A stretch of 64,000 nt of DNA from JALYRV01 sp040902895 (lineage in GTDB: Bacteria > Acidobacteriota > Vicinamibacteria > Vicinamibacterales > SCN-69-37): the NCBI GenBank assembly GCA_040902895.1, contig JBBDWL010000112.1, forward strand, positions 23,913 through 87,912. Reading direction: 5' to 3'. The translations under genes were made by a program, and so were the position numbers. This document shows, piece after piece, positions 33,057-39,966 of this stretch. The stretch's first letter is position 1. Each line of letters starts with the position of its first letter. The notes under the pieces are model-generated. The model did not search any database, was not told the origin of the DNA, and worked only from the letters and a program-made list of their open reading frames with translations.

Positions 33057-33971
33057 ATGGCAACAACCCGGCGCCGGTCTTCTTTGGTCTTCCTGGCTTC
33101 CGTCTTGTCTTTGGTCTTCTGCCTTCCGTCTTCAGTCTTCCCTGCCTTCTCGCAGAACTACGGTCCCGCGAAGGGCACCTTGGTGATCGTCGGCGGCGGC
33201 ACTCTCGACGGCACCGGCATCATGGAGCGGTTCATCCAGCTCGCCGGCGGCCCCAACGCCAGGATCGTCGTCGTCCCCACTGCGGCCGGCAACCGGAATC
33301 GGGACGGATCGGTGCGGCCCTACAAGGAAGAAGAGGTCATCGCGGGCTGGCTGCGGCGCGGGGTCAAGCAGGTGACGATGCTGCACACGCACGATCCGAA
33401 AGTCGCCGACGCCGACGCCTTCGTCCGGCACTTGCGCGACGCCACGGGCGTGTGGTTCAACGGCGGACGGCAATGGAACATTGTCGACTCGTACGCGAAC
33501 ACCCTGGCATACAGAGAATTTCACAAAGTGCTCGAGCGCGGCGGCGTGATTGGCGGCAGCTCCGCGGGCGCGACGATCCAGGGTGACTATCTCGTTCGCG
33601 GCGCGATTGCCGGGCCGCAGATCATGATGACGCCTGAGCCGGAGCACGAACGCGGCTTCAACTTCCTCCGGCGCACGGCGATCGATCAACACATCAACGC
33701 GCGCAATCGCTGGGACGATCTGATTCCAGTCATCCAGAAGTATCCGAACCTGCTCGGCATCGGCCTCTCGGAGGGCACCGCCGTCATCGTCACCGGCGAC
33801 ACGTTCGAGGTGATGGGGAAGTGGAAAGTGGCGGTACATGACAACACGCGCGTGTACCAGCCATGGGAGAAGCCGTACTACGTGCTCTCACCGGGCGACG
33901 TCTACGACATGAAGGCGCGCACGATCGTGAAGTACGGGACGGGCGTCACGCCTGCGCGAGTGCCGCGATGA
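33057..33971 (+). CDS. Cyanophycinase-like S51 serine peptidase
   Basis: A 304-residue exported enzyme. GTLVIVGGGTLDGTGIMERF, ARIVVVPTAAGNR, GVWFNGGRQWNIVDSY and the nucleophile block GGVIGGSSAGATIQGDYLVR (Ser in GSSAGA) define the S51 cyanophycinase family. GIGLSEGTAVIVTGDTFEVM and VYDMKAR complete it. No cyanophycin synthetase is seen in the window, so it may digest external or other beta-Asp-Arg-type peptides. The signal peptide (residues about 8-32) is encoded by a run of CTTCCGTCTT-type repeats shared with the DUF1028 gene. Confidence 0.9.
   Translation: MATTRRRSSLVFLASVLSLVFCLPSSVFPAFSQNYGPAKGTLVIVGGGTLDGTGIMERFIQLAGGPNARIVVVPTAAGNRNRDGSVRPYKEEEVIAGWLRRGVKQVTMLHTHDPKVADADAFVRHLRDATGVWFNGGRQWNIVDSYANTLAYREFHKVLERGGVIGGSSAGATIQGDYLVRGAIAGPQIMMTPEPEHERGFNFLRRTAIDQHINARNRWDDLIPVIQKYPNLLGIGLSEGTAVIVTGDTFEVMGKWKVAVHDNTRVYQPWEKPYYVLSPGDVYDMKARTIVKYGTGVTPARVPR
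33077..33150 (+). repeat. CTTCCGTCTT-type short repeat in a signal-peptide region
   Basis: Degenerate repeats of TCTTC, GTCTT and CTTCCGTCTT fill this stretch, which encodes the hydrophobic core of the cyanophycinase signal peptide (with VFCLPSSVF). The same word family makes up 36466-36532. The base composition (T-rich, almost no A) differs sharply from the surrounding gene. Confidence 0.7.
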
Positions 33972-34044
33972 AGCTCCGACCGTGGCGCCCCTTCCCCTTG
34001 AGATTCGCCGCCACGAGCTGCGCCGGATGTTAGCATTGGCGCCC

Positions 34045-35619
34045 ATGCGTTCGCTGCCGCTTGCCCTCGTCGGCCTCGCCCTCGCAGTCGCTGCCGCCTG
34101 CGGCAAGCCGAAGATGACCGTGGCGCCCACACCGCCCGCGCCCGCGGCGGCTCCGCATAGCCTGATTCCCGCGCCGATATCGTTCACGGCAACCGGGGCC
34201 GCACCATTCACAGTCACCCCGCGCACGCGCATCATCGTCAACGACAGGGAAGCCGTTGGGGTCGCCACGTTCCTTGCCAGGCTCATCGCCGCTGCGCCTT
34301 CCGCGGCGATATCGGTGGAATTGATCGAGGCAGGACCGCTGCCCGAAGACGCATTCGTGCTGCAGCTGCGGCCCGGCGCGGCCATGGCCGCAGAGGGCTA
34401 CACGCTCGCATCGACCGCCACGCAGGTGGTGATTACAGCGTCGCATCCTGCAGGGTTGTTCTATGGCGTGCAGACACTCCGTCAGCTGCTGCCGGCCGCC
34501 GTCGAACACGAGTGGCTGCGCCGCAAGACGCTGTCGGTGCCGGCCGTGAGCATCACCGACGCGCCGCGATTCGCATGGCGCGGCGCCATGCTCGACGTCG
34601 CGCGGCATTTCTTCGGCGTCGAGGAGGTGACGCGGCTCCTCGATCTGATGGCGCTGCACAAGATGAATCGGCTGCACCTGCACCTTGCCGACGATCAGGG
34701 CTGGCGTATCGAGATCGACAGCTGGCCCAACCTCACGCGCCATGGCGGCGGCACCGAAGTCGGTGGTGGGCCTGGCGGGTTCTACACGAAGGCGCAGTTC
34801 GCCGAGATCGTCCGATACGCCGCCGATCGTTTCATCACCATCGTTCCCGAGATCGACATGCCGGGCCACACCAATGCGGCGCTGGCGTCATATGCCGAGC
34901 TCAATTGTGATGGCGTGGCGCCGCCGCTGTTCACCGGCATCGAGGTCGGCTTCAGCACGCTCTGCGCCGAATCAGACGCGACGTATCGCTTCGTCGACGA
35001 TGTGGTGCGCGAGATCGGGGCGATGACGCCGGGCCGGTACTTTCACATCGGCGGCGATGAGGTCAAAAAACTCACGCCCGCGCAGTACGAACACTTCGTC
35101 AAGCGCGCCGAGGCGATCGTGGGCCGCTACGGCAAGACGATGATCGGCTGGGACGAGGTTGCCGCGTTGAAGCTCGATCCCGGCTCCATCATTCAGTACT
35201 GGCGGCCAGGCGCGCCGAAAGGCGAGCTCGGTCAGACCGGCAACGTGATTTTCTCGCCGGCGAACAAGCTGTATCTGGATATGAAGTACACCCGGGCGAC
35301 GGCGATTGGCCTCGACTGGGCGGGACGGATCGAAGTGCGCGACGGCTATGACTGGGATCCGGCCACGATGGTGCCCGGCGTCACGGAAGCCGCGATTCTC
35401 GGCGTCGAAGGGCCGCTGTGGACCGAGACGGTGGCGCGCCGCGCCGATTTGGACTATCTCGTCTTCCCGCGCCTCGCGGGCATCGCCGAGATCGGCTGGA
35501 CGCCGCAGGCGCAGCGCAACTGGGAAAGCTATCGCCTTCGCCTGGCGGCGCAGGCGCCGCGCTGGACCGCGCTCGGCATCAACTTCTACCGATCGCCGCA
35601 GGTGCCCTGGGTCGAGTAG
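34045..35619 (+). CDS. Beta-N-acetylhexosaminidase, GH20
   Basis: A 524-residue lipoprotein. ATG 34045 starts a leader ending in the lipobox AAAC (Cys 19). A GH20b domain (about 40-165, FTVTPRTRIIVND, GYTLASTATQVVITASHPAG) precedes the TIM barrel: RFAWRGAMLDVARHFF, NRLHLHLADDQGWRIEIDSW, IVPEIDMPGHTNAAL and the catalytic Asp338-Glu339 in YFHIGGDEV. IEVRDGYDWDP and ILGVEGPLWTE are also conserved. It releases terminal GlcNAc from chitin, peptidoglycan or glycoconjugates at the cell surface. The last codons (Val-Glu-stop) lie inside a GTCGAGTAA repeat array. Confidence 0.93.
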   Translation: MRSLPLALVGLALAVAAACGKPKMTVAPTPPAPAAAPHSLIPAPISFTATGAAPFTVTPRTRIIVNDREAVGVATFLARLIAAAPSAAISVELIEAGPLPEDAFVLQLRPGAAMAAEGYTLASTATQVVITASHPAGLFYGVQTLRQLLPAAVEHEWLRRKTLSVPAVSITDAPRFAWRGAMLDVARHFFGVEEVTRLLDLMALHKMNRLHLHLADDQGWRIEIDSWPNLTRHGGGTEVGGGPGGFYTKAQFAEIVRYAADRFITIVPEIDMPGHTNAALASYAELNCDGVAPPLFTGIEVGFSTLCAESDATYRFVDDVVREIGAMTPGRYFHIGGDEVKKLTPAQYEHFVKRAEAIVGRYGKTMIGWDEVAALKLDPGSIIQYWRPGAPKGELGQTGNVIFSPANKLYLDMKYTRATAIGLDWAGRIEVRDGYDWDPATMVPGVTEAAILGVEGPLWTETVARRADLDYLVFPRLAGIAEIGWTPQAQRNWESYRLRLAAQAPRWTALGINFYRSPQVPWVE

Positions 35620-35668
35620 TCGAGTAAGTCGAGTAAGTCGAGTGAGGCGAGTGAGGCGAGTGAGGCAG
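35611..35668 (+). repeat. GTCGAGTAA / GGCGAGTGA tandem array
   Basis: About six 9-base units, GTCGAGTAA then GTCGAGTGA and GGCGAGTGA, begin inside the hexosaminidase stop codon and end at the leader of the next gene. The same word occurs at 47140-47175 between rpsL and rpsG. Confidence 0.85.
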
Positions 35669-35714
35669 TTAGGTGCTATCCTGAGCGCAGATTCACCTTC
35701 CAGGGGAGGCCCTC

Positions 35715-36161
35715 ATGGCCACACGTCTGCACGTCGACGCCAGGCGTCTCGTCAGCGCCCTCTCGTTTCTTGCTATCGCGGTCATGCTTCTCAGCTTTGC
35801 GACGGTCGCCGGCGGCGGCTTTGCGCCGTTCTCGATCGCGGCAGTTGTGGGCGCCGCGTGCGGCGCGCTTGTCGCCGCCCTTCGATCGCGTCGCGGCGTC
35901 GGCGCGGCGCTCACATCCGAGCGCGCGCCGGCCAGCGCGGGCACCATCAACATCGCGAGTATTCCCGTCATCGGCATTGGCGGACTGGGTCTTGTCGCGA
36001 TGGCTGCGGCCATGGCGTGGATCTTTCCACAGGGCCGAGCGTTGATGAGCTGGGGCATTGGCGGAGCAATCGTGGGCGCCGCGGCGTTCCTCATGTGGCG
36101 GCACTTCCATGGCGGCTCGCCCTTCTCCGTAGATCCGTACGAGACGCTACGCTTGCGCTGA
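35715..36161 (+). CDS. Small membrane protein, tandem paralogue A
   Basis: A 148-residue protein starting MATRLHVDARRLVSALSFLA, with hydrophobic segments at about 15-35, 40-55, 85-105 and 110-130 and a C-terminus PFSVDPYETLRLR. It shares start, first helix and tail with the next gene (36210), and also a near-identical upstream leader (GGTGCTATCCTG, then GGGGAGG ribosome site). I do not recognise the family. The longer copy has an extra membrane hairpin between the shared ends. Confidence 0.65.
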   Translation: MATRLHVDARRLVSALSFLAIAVMLLSFATVAGGGFAPFSIAAVVGAACGALVAALRSRRGVGAALTSERAPASAGTINIASIPVIGIGGLGLVAMAAAMAWIFPQGRALMSWGIGGAIVGAAAFLMWRHFHGGSPFSVDPYETLRLR

Positions 36162-36209
36162 GGGGTGCTATCCTGTGCGCAGGTACACCTGCATTCAGGG
36201 GAGGCTTTC

Positions 36210-36434
36210 ATGGCCACACGTCTGCACGTCGACGCCAGCCGTCTCGTCAGCGCCCTTACGTTCCTCGCGGTCGCCCTTCTCGTGCTCAGCCTCGGCAGAT
36301 TCGGTTTCGGATTCGGCATGTTCGCGCTGGCTGCGGTCGTCGGCGCGGCCGGCGGGTTCGTGGTTTACACGCTGCGCCAGCGGCGGTCGAAGCCCTTCGC
36401 GGATCATCCAGACGAGACGCTGCACCTGCGCTGA
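36210..36434 (+). CDS. Small membrane protein, tandem paralogue B
   Basis: A 74-residue protein with two membrane helices: MATRLHVDASRLVSALTFLA, a Gly/Phe-rich turn (GRFGFGFGMFALAAVVG), and the tail KPFADHPDETLHLR. Its first 14 residues match paralogue A except one. The leader at 36164-36209 repeats the leader of A, including GGTGCTATCCTG and GGGGAGG, so promoter and ribosome site were duplicated with the gene. Confidence 0.65.
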   Translation: MATRLHVDASRLVSALTFLAVALLVLSLGRFGFGFGMFALAAVVGAAGGFVVYTLRQRRSKPFADHPDETLHLR

Positions 36435-36435
36435 G

Positions 36436-37212
36436 ATGAGATACACACCGGCGGCGATCGGAGGCGTCTTGCGGCTTTCGTCTTCAGTCTTGTGTCTTGC
36501 CGTCGTCTTGTGTCTTCCGTCTTCCGTCTTGACGCAGGCCGCCGACCCGGTCGCGACCTTCTCCATCCTTGGCTTCGATCCGGCGACTGGCGAAATCGGC
36601 GGCGCCGTGCAGTCCCGCGTGTTCTCCGTCGGCAACGGCGTGCTCTGGGCCGAAGCCGGCGTCGGCGCGGTCGCCACCCAGGCGATCGTCGACGTCAGCT
36701 ACGGCCCTCAGGCACTTGCGCTGCTCAAAAAGGGCATCCCGCCCGCCACGATTATCAAACAGATTTACGAGGCCGATCCGGATCCGGGCTATCGCGGACA
36801 GCGCTGGCCGAAAGCCGGACGGCAGTTCGCGGTCATGAACGCGAAAGGCGAATACGCGGCGTTCACGGGACCGGAGGCCACACCCTGGGCCGGCCAGAAG
36901 GCCGGGAAGTACTGTACGGCGCAAGGCAATATTCTCGCGGGCGAACCCGTCGTCACGAACATGGTCGAGGCCTTCGAGAAGACCGAGGGACACCTATCTC
37001 TGCGGCTGATGGCCGCACTCGAGGCGGGGCAGGCGGCCGGCGGAGACACACGAGGCATGCAGTCGGCCGCGCTGCTCATTGTTAAAGAGGATGCCGGCGT
37101 CTGGCTCAACAATGACGTCGTCCTGCGCCTGCAGGTTGACGACAATCCCGACCCCATCAAGGAACTGCGCCGTCTTGTCGATCTTGCCTCCAGGCGCCGT
37201 CCGCGCCGCTGA
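36436..37212 (+). CDS. DUF1028 family exported protein
   Basis: A 258-residue protein. FSILGFDPATGEIGGAVQSR, GNGVLWAEAGVGAVATQAIV, YGPQALALLKKG, GRQFAVMNAKGEYAAFTG and GNILAGEPVVTNMVEAFE are the DUF1028 blocks, a predicted Ntn-hydrolase-like fold without proven activity. The signal peptide (about 10-36, VLCLPSSVLTQ) is encoded by the same CTTCCGTCTT words as the cyanophycinase leader. It begins 1 base after paralogue B's stop. Confidence 0.85.
   Translation: MRYTPAAIGGVLRLSSSVLCLAVVLCLPSSVLTQAADPVATFSILGFDPATGEIGGAVQSRVFSVGNGVLWAEAGVGAVATQAIVDVSYGPQALALLKKGIPPATIIKQIYEADPDPGYRGQRWPKAGRQFAVMNAKGEYAAFTGPEATPWAGQKAGKYCTAQGNILAGEPVVTNMVEAFEKTEGHLSLRLMAALEAGQAAGGDTRGMQSAALLIVKEDAGVWLNNDVVLRLQVDDNPDPIKELRRLVDLASRRRPRR
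36466..36532 (+). repeat. CTTCCGTCTT-type short repeat, second copy
   Basis: GTCTT, GTCTTC and CTTCCGTCTT units make up the signal-peptide region of the DUF1028 gene. The encoded CLPSSV is identical to that in the cyanophycinase leader 3.4 kb upstream although the proteins are unrelated. Confidence 0.7.
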
Positions 37213-37221
37213 GCTGCCGCG

Positions 37222-37242
37222 CAAATTGTAAATTGTAAATCG
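37222..37242 (+). repeat. AAATTGT short tandem repeat
   Basis: Two to three units of AAATTGT stand in an otherwise GC-rich spacer between the DUF1028 gene and the first BON gene. It is one of several AT-rich tandem words in spacers of this window. Confidence 0.6.
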
Positions 37243-37300
37243 TATCGTCTCTGAGCAATGGCATGACTGATGCTCAACCGGATCTCCGGAGGAGTGTCAC

Positions 37301-37879
37301 ATGCGCAGGATTTCTCTGTTCATTCTCGCAGGCGCGATCGCGGCCGCCGCAGCATGCGCTGCGTCCGATCCCGGTATCACCACGGCCGTGAAGACGAAGC
37401 TTGCCGCCGACGATACGGTCAAGGCCTACCAGATCAACGTCGATACGCAGCAGGGCGTCGTCACGCTCACCGGCACGGTGGCGACCGCCGCCGCGCGGGA
37501 TCGTGCGCTCGAGATTGCGCGCGGCACCGACGGCGTGACGCGCGTCGACGATCGACTCACCGTGGATGCCGCGGGCACGATCGACGAGCGCGCCCGGGAG
37601 CAGGCACGCGACGCGGCCGCGAAGGCCGGAGATGCCGTCGAGCGCCCGGGCGACGCCGGCGCGGCGCTTACGGATGCCGGGATCACGACGGCCGTCAAGA
37701 CGCGGCTGCTTGCCGACCCCGACGTCGCGGGCCTCAAGATCGATGTCGACACGCGGGAGACGGTCGTCACCCTGACCGGCACAGTGGCCACGGCCGCGCA
37801 GAAGACCGAGGCCGGCAACATCGCGCGTGACACCACCGGCGTGACGCGCGTCGTCAACAACCTGAAAGTCGGGCCTTGA
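37301..37879 (+). CDS. BON-domain lipoprotein 1
   Basis: A 192-residue protein with a lipoprotein leader (AAAACAAS, Cys about 19) and two BON domains: residues about 23-90 (PGITTAVKTKLAADDTVKAY, VVTLTGTVATAAARDRALEI) and 125-192 (AGITTAVKTRLLADPDVAGL, VVTLTGTVATAAQKTEAGNI, VTRVVNNLKVGP). An Ala/Arg/Asp linker joins them. Two-BON proteins of the OsmY/DolP type bind phospholipid and support envelope integrity. It is followed by a close paralogue after a 20-base gap. Confidence 0.88.
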   Translation: MRRISLFILAGAIAAAAACAASDPGITTAVKTKLAADDTVKAYQINVDTQQGVVTLTGTVATAAARDRALEIARGTDGVTRVDDRLTVDAAGTIDERAREQARDAAAKAGDAVERPGDAGAALTDAGITTAVKTRLLADPDVAGLKIDVDTRETVVTLTGTVATAAQKTEAGNIARDTTGVTRVVNNLKVGP

Positions 37880-37899
37880 GCGCCCGTTGGAGGACCATC

Positions 37900-38556
37900 A
37901 TGCGTAGGTTCCATGGACTCGTGCTTTTTGCGTCGATCGCGACCGCAGTGGCGTGCGCGTCGTCCGATCCCGGCATCACCACGGCCGTGAAGACGAAGTT
38001 CGCTGCCGACGAAACCGTCAAGGCGTATCAAATTGATGTCGACACGTCGGAAGGCGTCGTCACGTTGAGCGGCGCGGTGCAGTCACAGGCGGCGAAGGAT
38101 CGCGCGATCCAGCTCGCGCGCGAGACGGATGGCGTTGCGCGGGTCGAGGATCGGCTGACCGTGAATCCGGCGATCACGCTCGACAACCGGCTCGGCGAGG
38201 CGGGATCGGATGCCGCGGGCCGCGCGCAGGGCACGGCGGGCAGCGCGTCAGACAAGGCCGGCGATGCGGCCGAGAAGATTGGTGATGCCGCCAGAGCAAC
38301 GGGCGAGGCCGTAGCGCAGGCCGCAAAGGATGCGTCGCCTGTTGTCGCGGATGCCGGGATTACGGCGGCCGTGAAGACGCGTCTGCTGGCGGATCGGGAC
38401 GTTGCCGGGCTGCGCATCGATGTGGACACGAGCGGCAAGGTCGTGACGCTGACGGGCAACGTCAAGACGGCCGCGCAGATCGCCGAAGCCGAAAAAATCG
38501 CGCGCGAAACGCCCGGCGTGATCCGCGTGGTCAACAACCTGAAGGTTGGCGCCTAG
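37900..38556 (+). CDS. BON-domain lipoprotein 2
   Basis: A 218-residue paralogue of the preceding protein. ATG 37900 has GGAGGA upstream and is preferred over the longer frame. The leader ends at VACASSDPG; the BON domains are at about 22-90 and 150-218, separated by a longer Ala/Gly/Asp linker (GSASDKAGDAAEKIGDAARA). The two genes share ASDPGITTAVKTK or SSDPGITTAVKTK and the terminal VVNNLKVG, so this is a recent local duplication. The stop TAG is part of CTAG, which also supplies the stop of the convergent gene. Confidence 0.88.
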   Translation: MRRFHGLVLFASIATAVACASSDPGITTAVKTKFAADETVKAYQIDVDTSEGVVTLSGAVQSQAAKDRAIQLARETDGVARVEDRLTVNPAITLDNRLGEAGSDAAGRAQGTAGSASDKAGDAAEKIGDAARATGEAVAQAAKDASPVVADAGITAAVKTRLLADRDVAGLRIDVDTSGKVVTLTGNVKTAAQIAEAEKIARETPGVIRVVNNLKVGA

Positions 38557-39824
38557 AGATCTTTCCTGCGGTGATAGATCAGGCGCGGGTTGTCGGCGCG
38601 GGCGCGATAGAACGCCTTGATGTTGTCGACCGACATGATGGTCCAGGGCGCCATCGGTGACGTGCCGTTTTTCGTGAAGGCGAGACCATCCGCCAGATAG
38701 ACGGCGGCATGAAAGATCGTGTCGTGGCCGTCGAGAAAAGCGATCACGTCGCCGAGCTGATGGCCGCTTTCGATCAGGTAGTAGTCGCTCTTCAGCGTGT
38801 TGAGCGCCGTCGTCACGTCGAGGAAGCGGTCGTCGGGTTCAGCCGCAAAGAAGTTGAGCGACGACCACAGGCAGTTGGCGATGATCGGCTTGTCGAGATC
38901 GCCTGCCGACAGCTTCGGATAGCGGTAGAGGAGGTTGCGCGCGAGCGCCGGCAGCAGGTGCACCACGTCGATGGAGCCGGCAGGGCCGGCTCCGGCGATT
39001 GATTCGAGCAGCGGCCTGATGTCGGTGCGCCGGCCTGAAATGCCCCAATAGTGCGTCAGGGCTTCGACTTCGGCTGGCGCCTCGACGTTCAACCGCACGA
39101 GGACGGTTCTGTTGCGCATCAGCGCCTTGCGGAGCCCGTGCCATTCCTCCTCATCGCTGATCTCGGACTTCACCATGTCGAGGTCGGCAAAATGCAGAAA
39201 CGGGCCGTCACGATAGACCAGCGGCTCGATGATTTGGCGCGTGCGCGGACTGACGAGGCTGCCGGCGAACCAGTCGGCAGCGGAGGCCCCAAGAAAGCGA
39301 TACGACTCGGCCTGCGCGGAATTGAATCGAGACTTCGCCAGTTGCAGATACAGCCGCGCGCGCACTTCCGGCGTGAGGCTGCGCAGCAGCGCCGCATCCG
39401 GGAATAACGCAATGCCCGCCGTTGACGGATCCGGCCTCGCCGACTGCAGCAGGCGCGCTGCATCGGTCGCCGGCATCCCTGACCAGGCAAGGAAGCTCGC
39501 CGCTACATCCGATGTCGTATTCGGCATCCGCCAGACGATCGGTTCTGCCGCACCCTCGTCGTCGCTGATGTACTCCAGCGGGGGCGAGATGACAATGGGC
39601 GTGATGGTCAGTTGTCCCCACGGACCAGTTCCGCCTCCCTCTGAGAGAGGCAAAGGGGCAGCCGCGCCGGGAGCCTCCGTGGCCGTGCCGCGCGCATAGA
39701 TGCCGGCGGCAATCAGCCAGGGCGCGATGAACAGCACACCGAGGCCAATCAGCCAGCTCTTTGGAATCGAGATCAGCGAGGACGGCGGAAGCGGATTTCT
39801 GGAGGCAGCCATGCGAGTCATCAT
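38553..39824 (-). CDS. Membrane-anchored papain-like protein, candidate
   Basis: A 423-residue protein starting at ATG 39824 (39821 and 39812 are alternatives); the longer frame runs into the receptor terminator and is not credible. One membrane helix at about 22-41 (WLIGLGVLFIAPWLIAAGIY) anchors a large domain. Near the end NCLWSSLNFFAAEPDD (Cys about 318) is followed by LGDVIAFLDGHDTIFHAAVY (His about 372) and GLAFTKNGTSPMAPWTIMS. The spacing and the GDVIxF/HAAVY pattern resemble NlpC/P60 and related papain-like peptidases. I do not recognise the upstream 250 residues. Confidence 0.6.
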   Translation of the reverse strand: MMTRMAASRNPLPPSSLISIPKSWLIGLGVLFIAPWLIAAGIYARGTATEAPGAAAPLPLSEGGGTGPWGQLTITPIVISPPLEYISDDEGAAEPIVWRMPNTTSDVAASFLAWSGMPATDAARLLQSARPDPSTAGIALFPDAALLRSLTPEVRARLYLQLAKSRFNSAQAESYRFLGASAADWFAGSLVSPRTRQIIEPLVYRDGPFLHFADLDMVKSEISDEEEWHGLRKALMRNRTVLVRLNVEAPAEVEALTHYWGISGRRTDIRPLLESIAGAGPAGSIDVVHLLPALARNLLYRYPKLSAGDLDKPIIANCLWSSLNFFAAEPDDRFLDVTTALNTLKSDYYLIESGHQLGDVIAFLDGHDTIFHAAVYLADGLAFTKNGTSPMAPWTIMSVDNIKAFYRARADNPRLIYHRRKDL

Positions 39825-39878
39825 GACTACGTTGCTGCGGTGCCGGTCGTTGCGGCCTTCACACTCCCGGCGGGTATG

Positions 39879-39910
39879 AAAAAACCCGGCGGCGCGTTGC
39901 GCCGCCGGGT
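39879..39910 (-). terminator. Terminator of the TonB-dependent receptor gene
   Basis: On the minus strand ACCCGGCGGCGC, loop AAC, GCGCCGCCGGGT forms a perfect 12-bp stem followed by six T. It lies 57 bases beyond the receptor stop. Two further hairpins (39921-39941 and 39947-39966) stand between the stop and this terminator. Confidence 0.9.
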
Positions 39911-39920
39911 CGGACCGTCG

Positions 39921-39941
39921 TCCCACCGCGATCCGGTGGGA
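39921..39941 (-). repeat. Hairpin in the receptor 3' region
   Basis: TCCCACCG pairs with CGGTGGGA across a five-base loop. No T-run follows. It may protect the 3' end of the long receptor mRNA together with its neighbours. Confidence 0.5.
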
Positions 39942-39946
39942 TGGAT

Positions 39947-39966
39947 GCCGGAGCTAAAGCTCCGGC
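39947..39966 (-). repeat. GCCGGAGCT hairpin repeat, copy 1
   Basis: GCCGGAGCT, two-base loop, AGCTCCGGC directly follows the receptor stop codon TAG. A second copy with the same flank TAG-G is found at 58460-58479 between rpsH and rplF. Confidence 0.75.
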
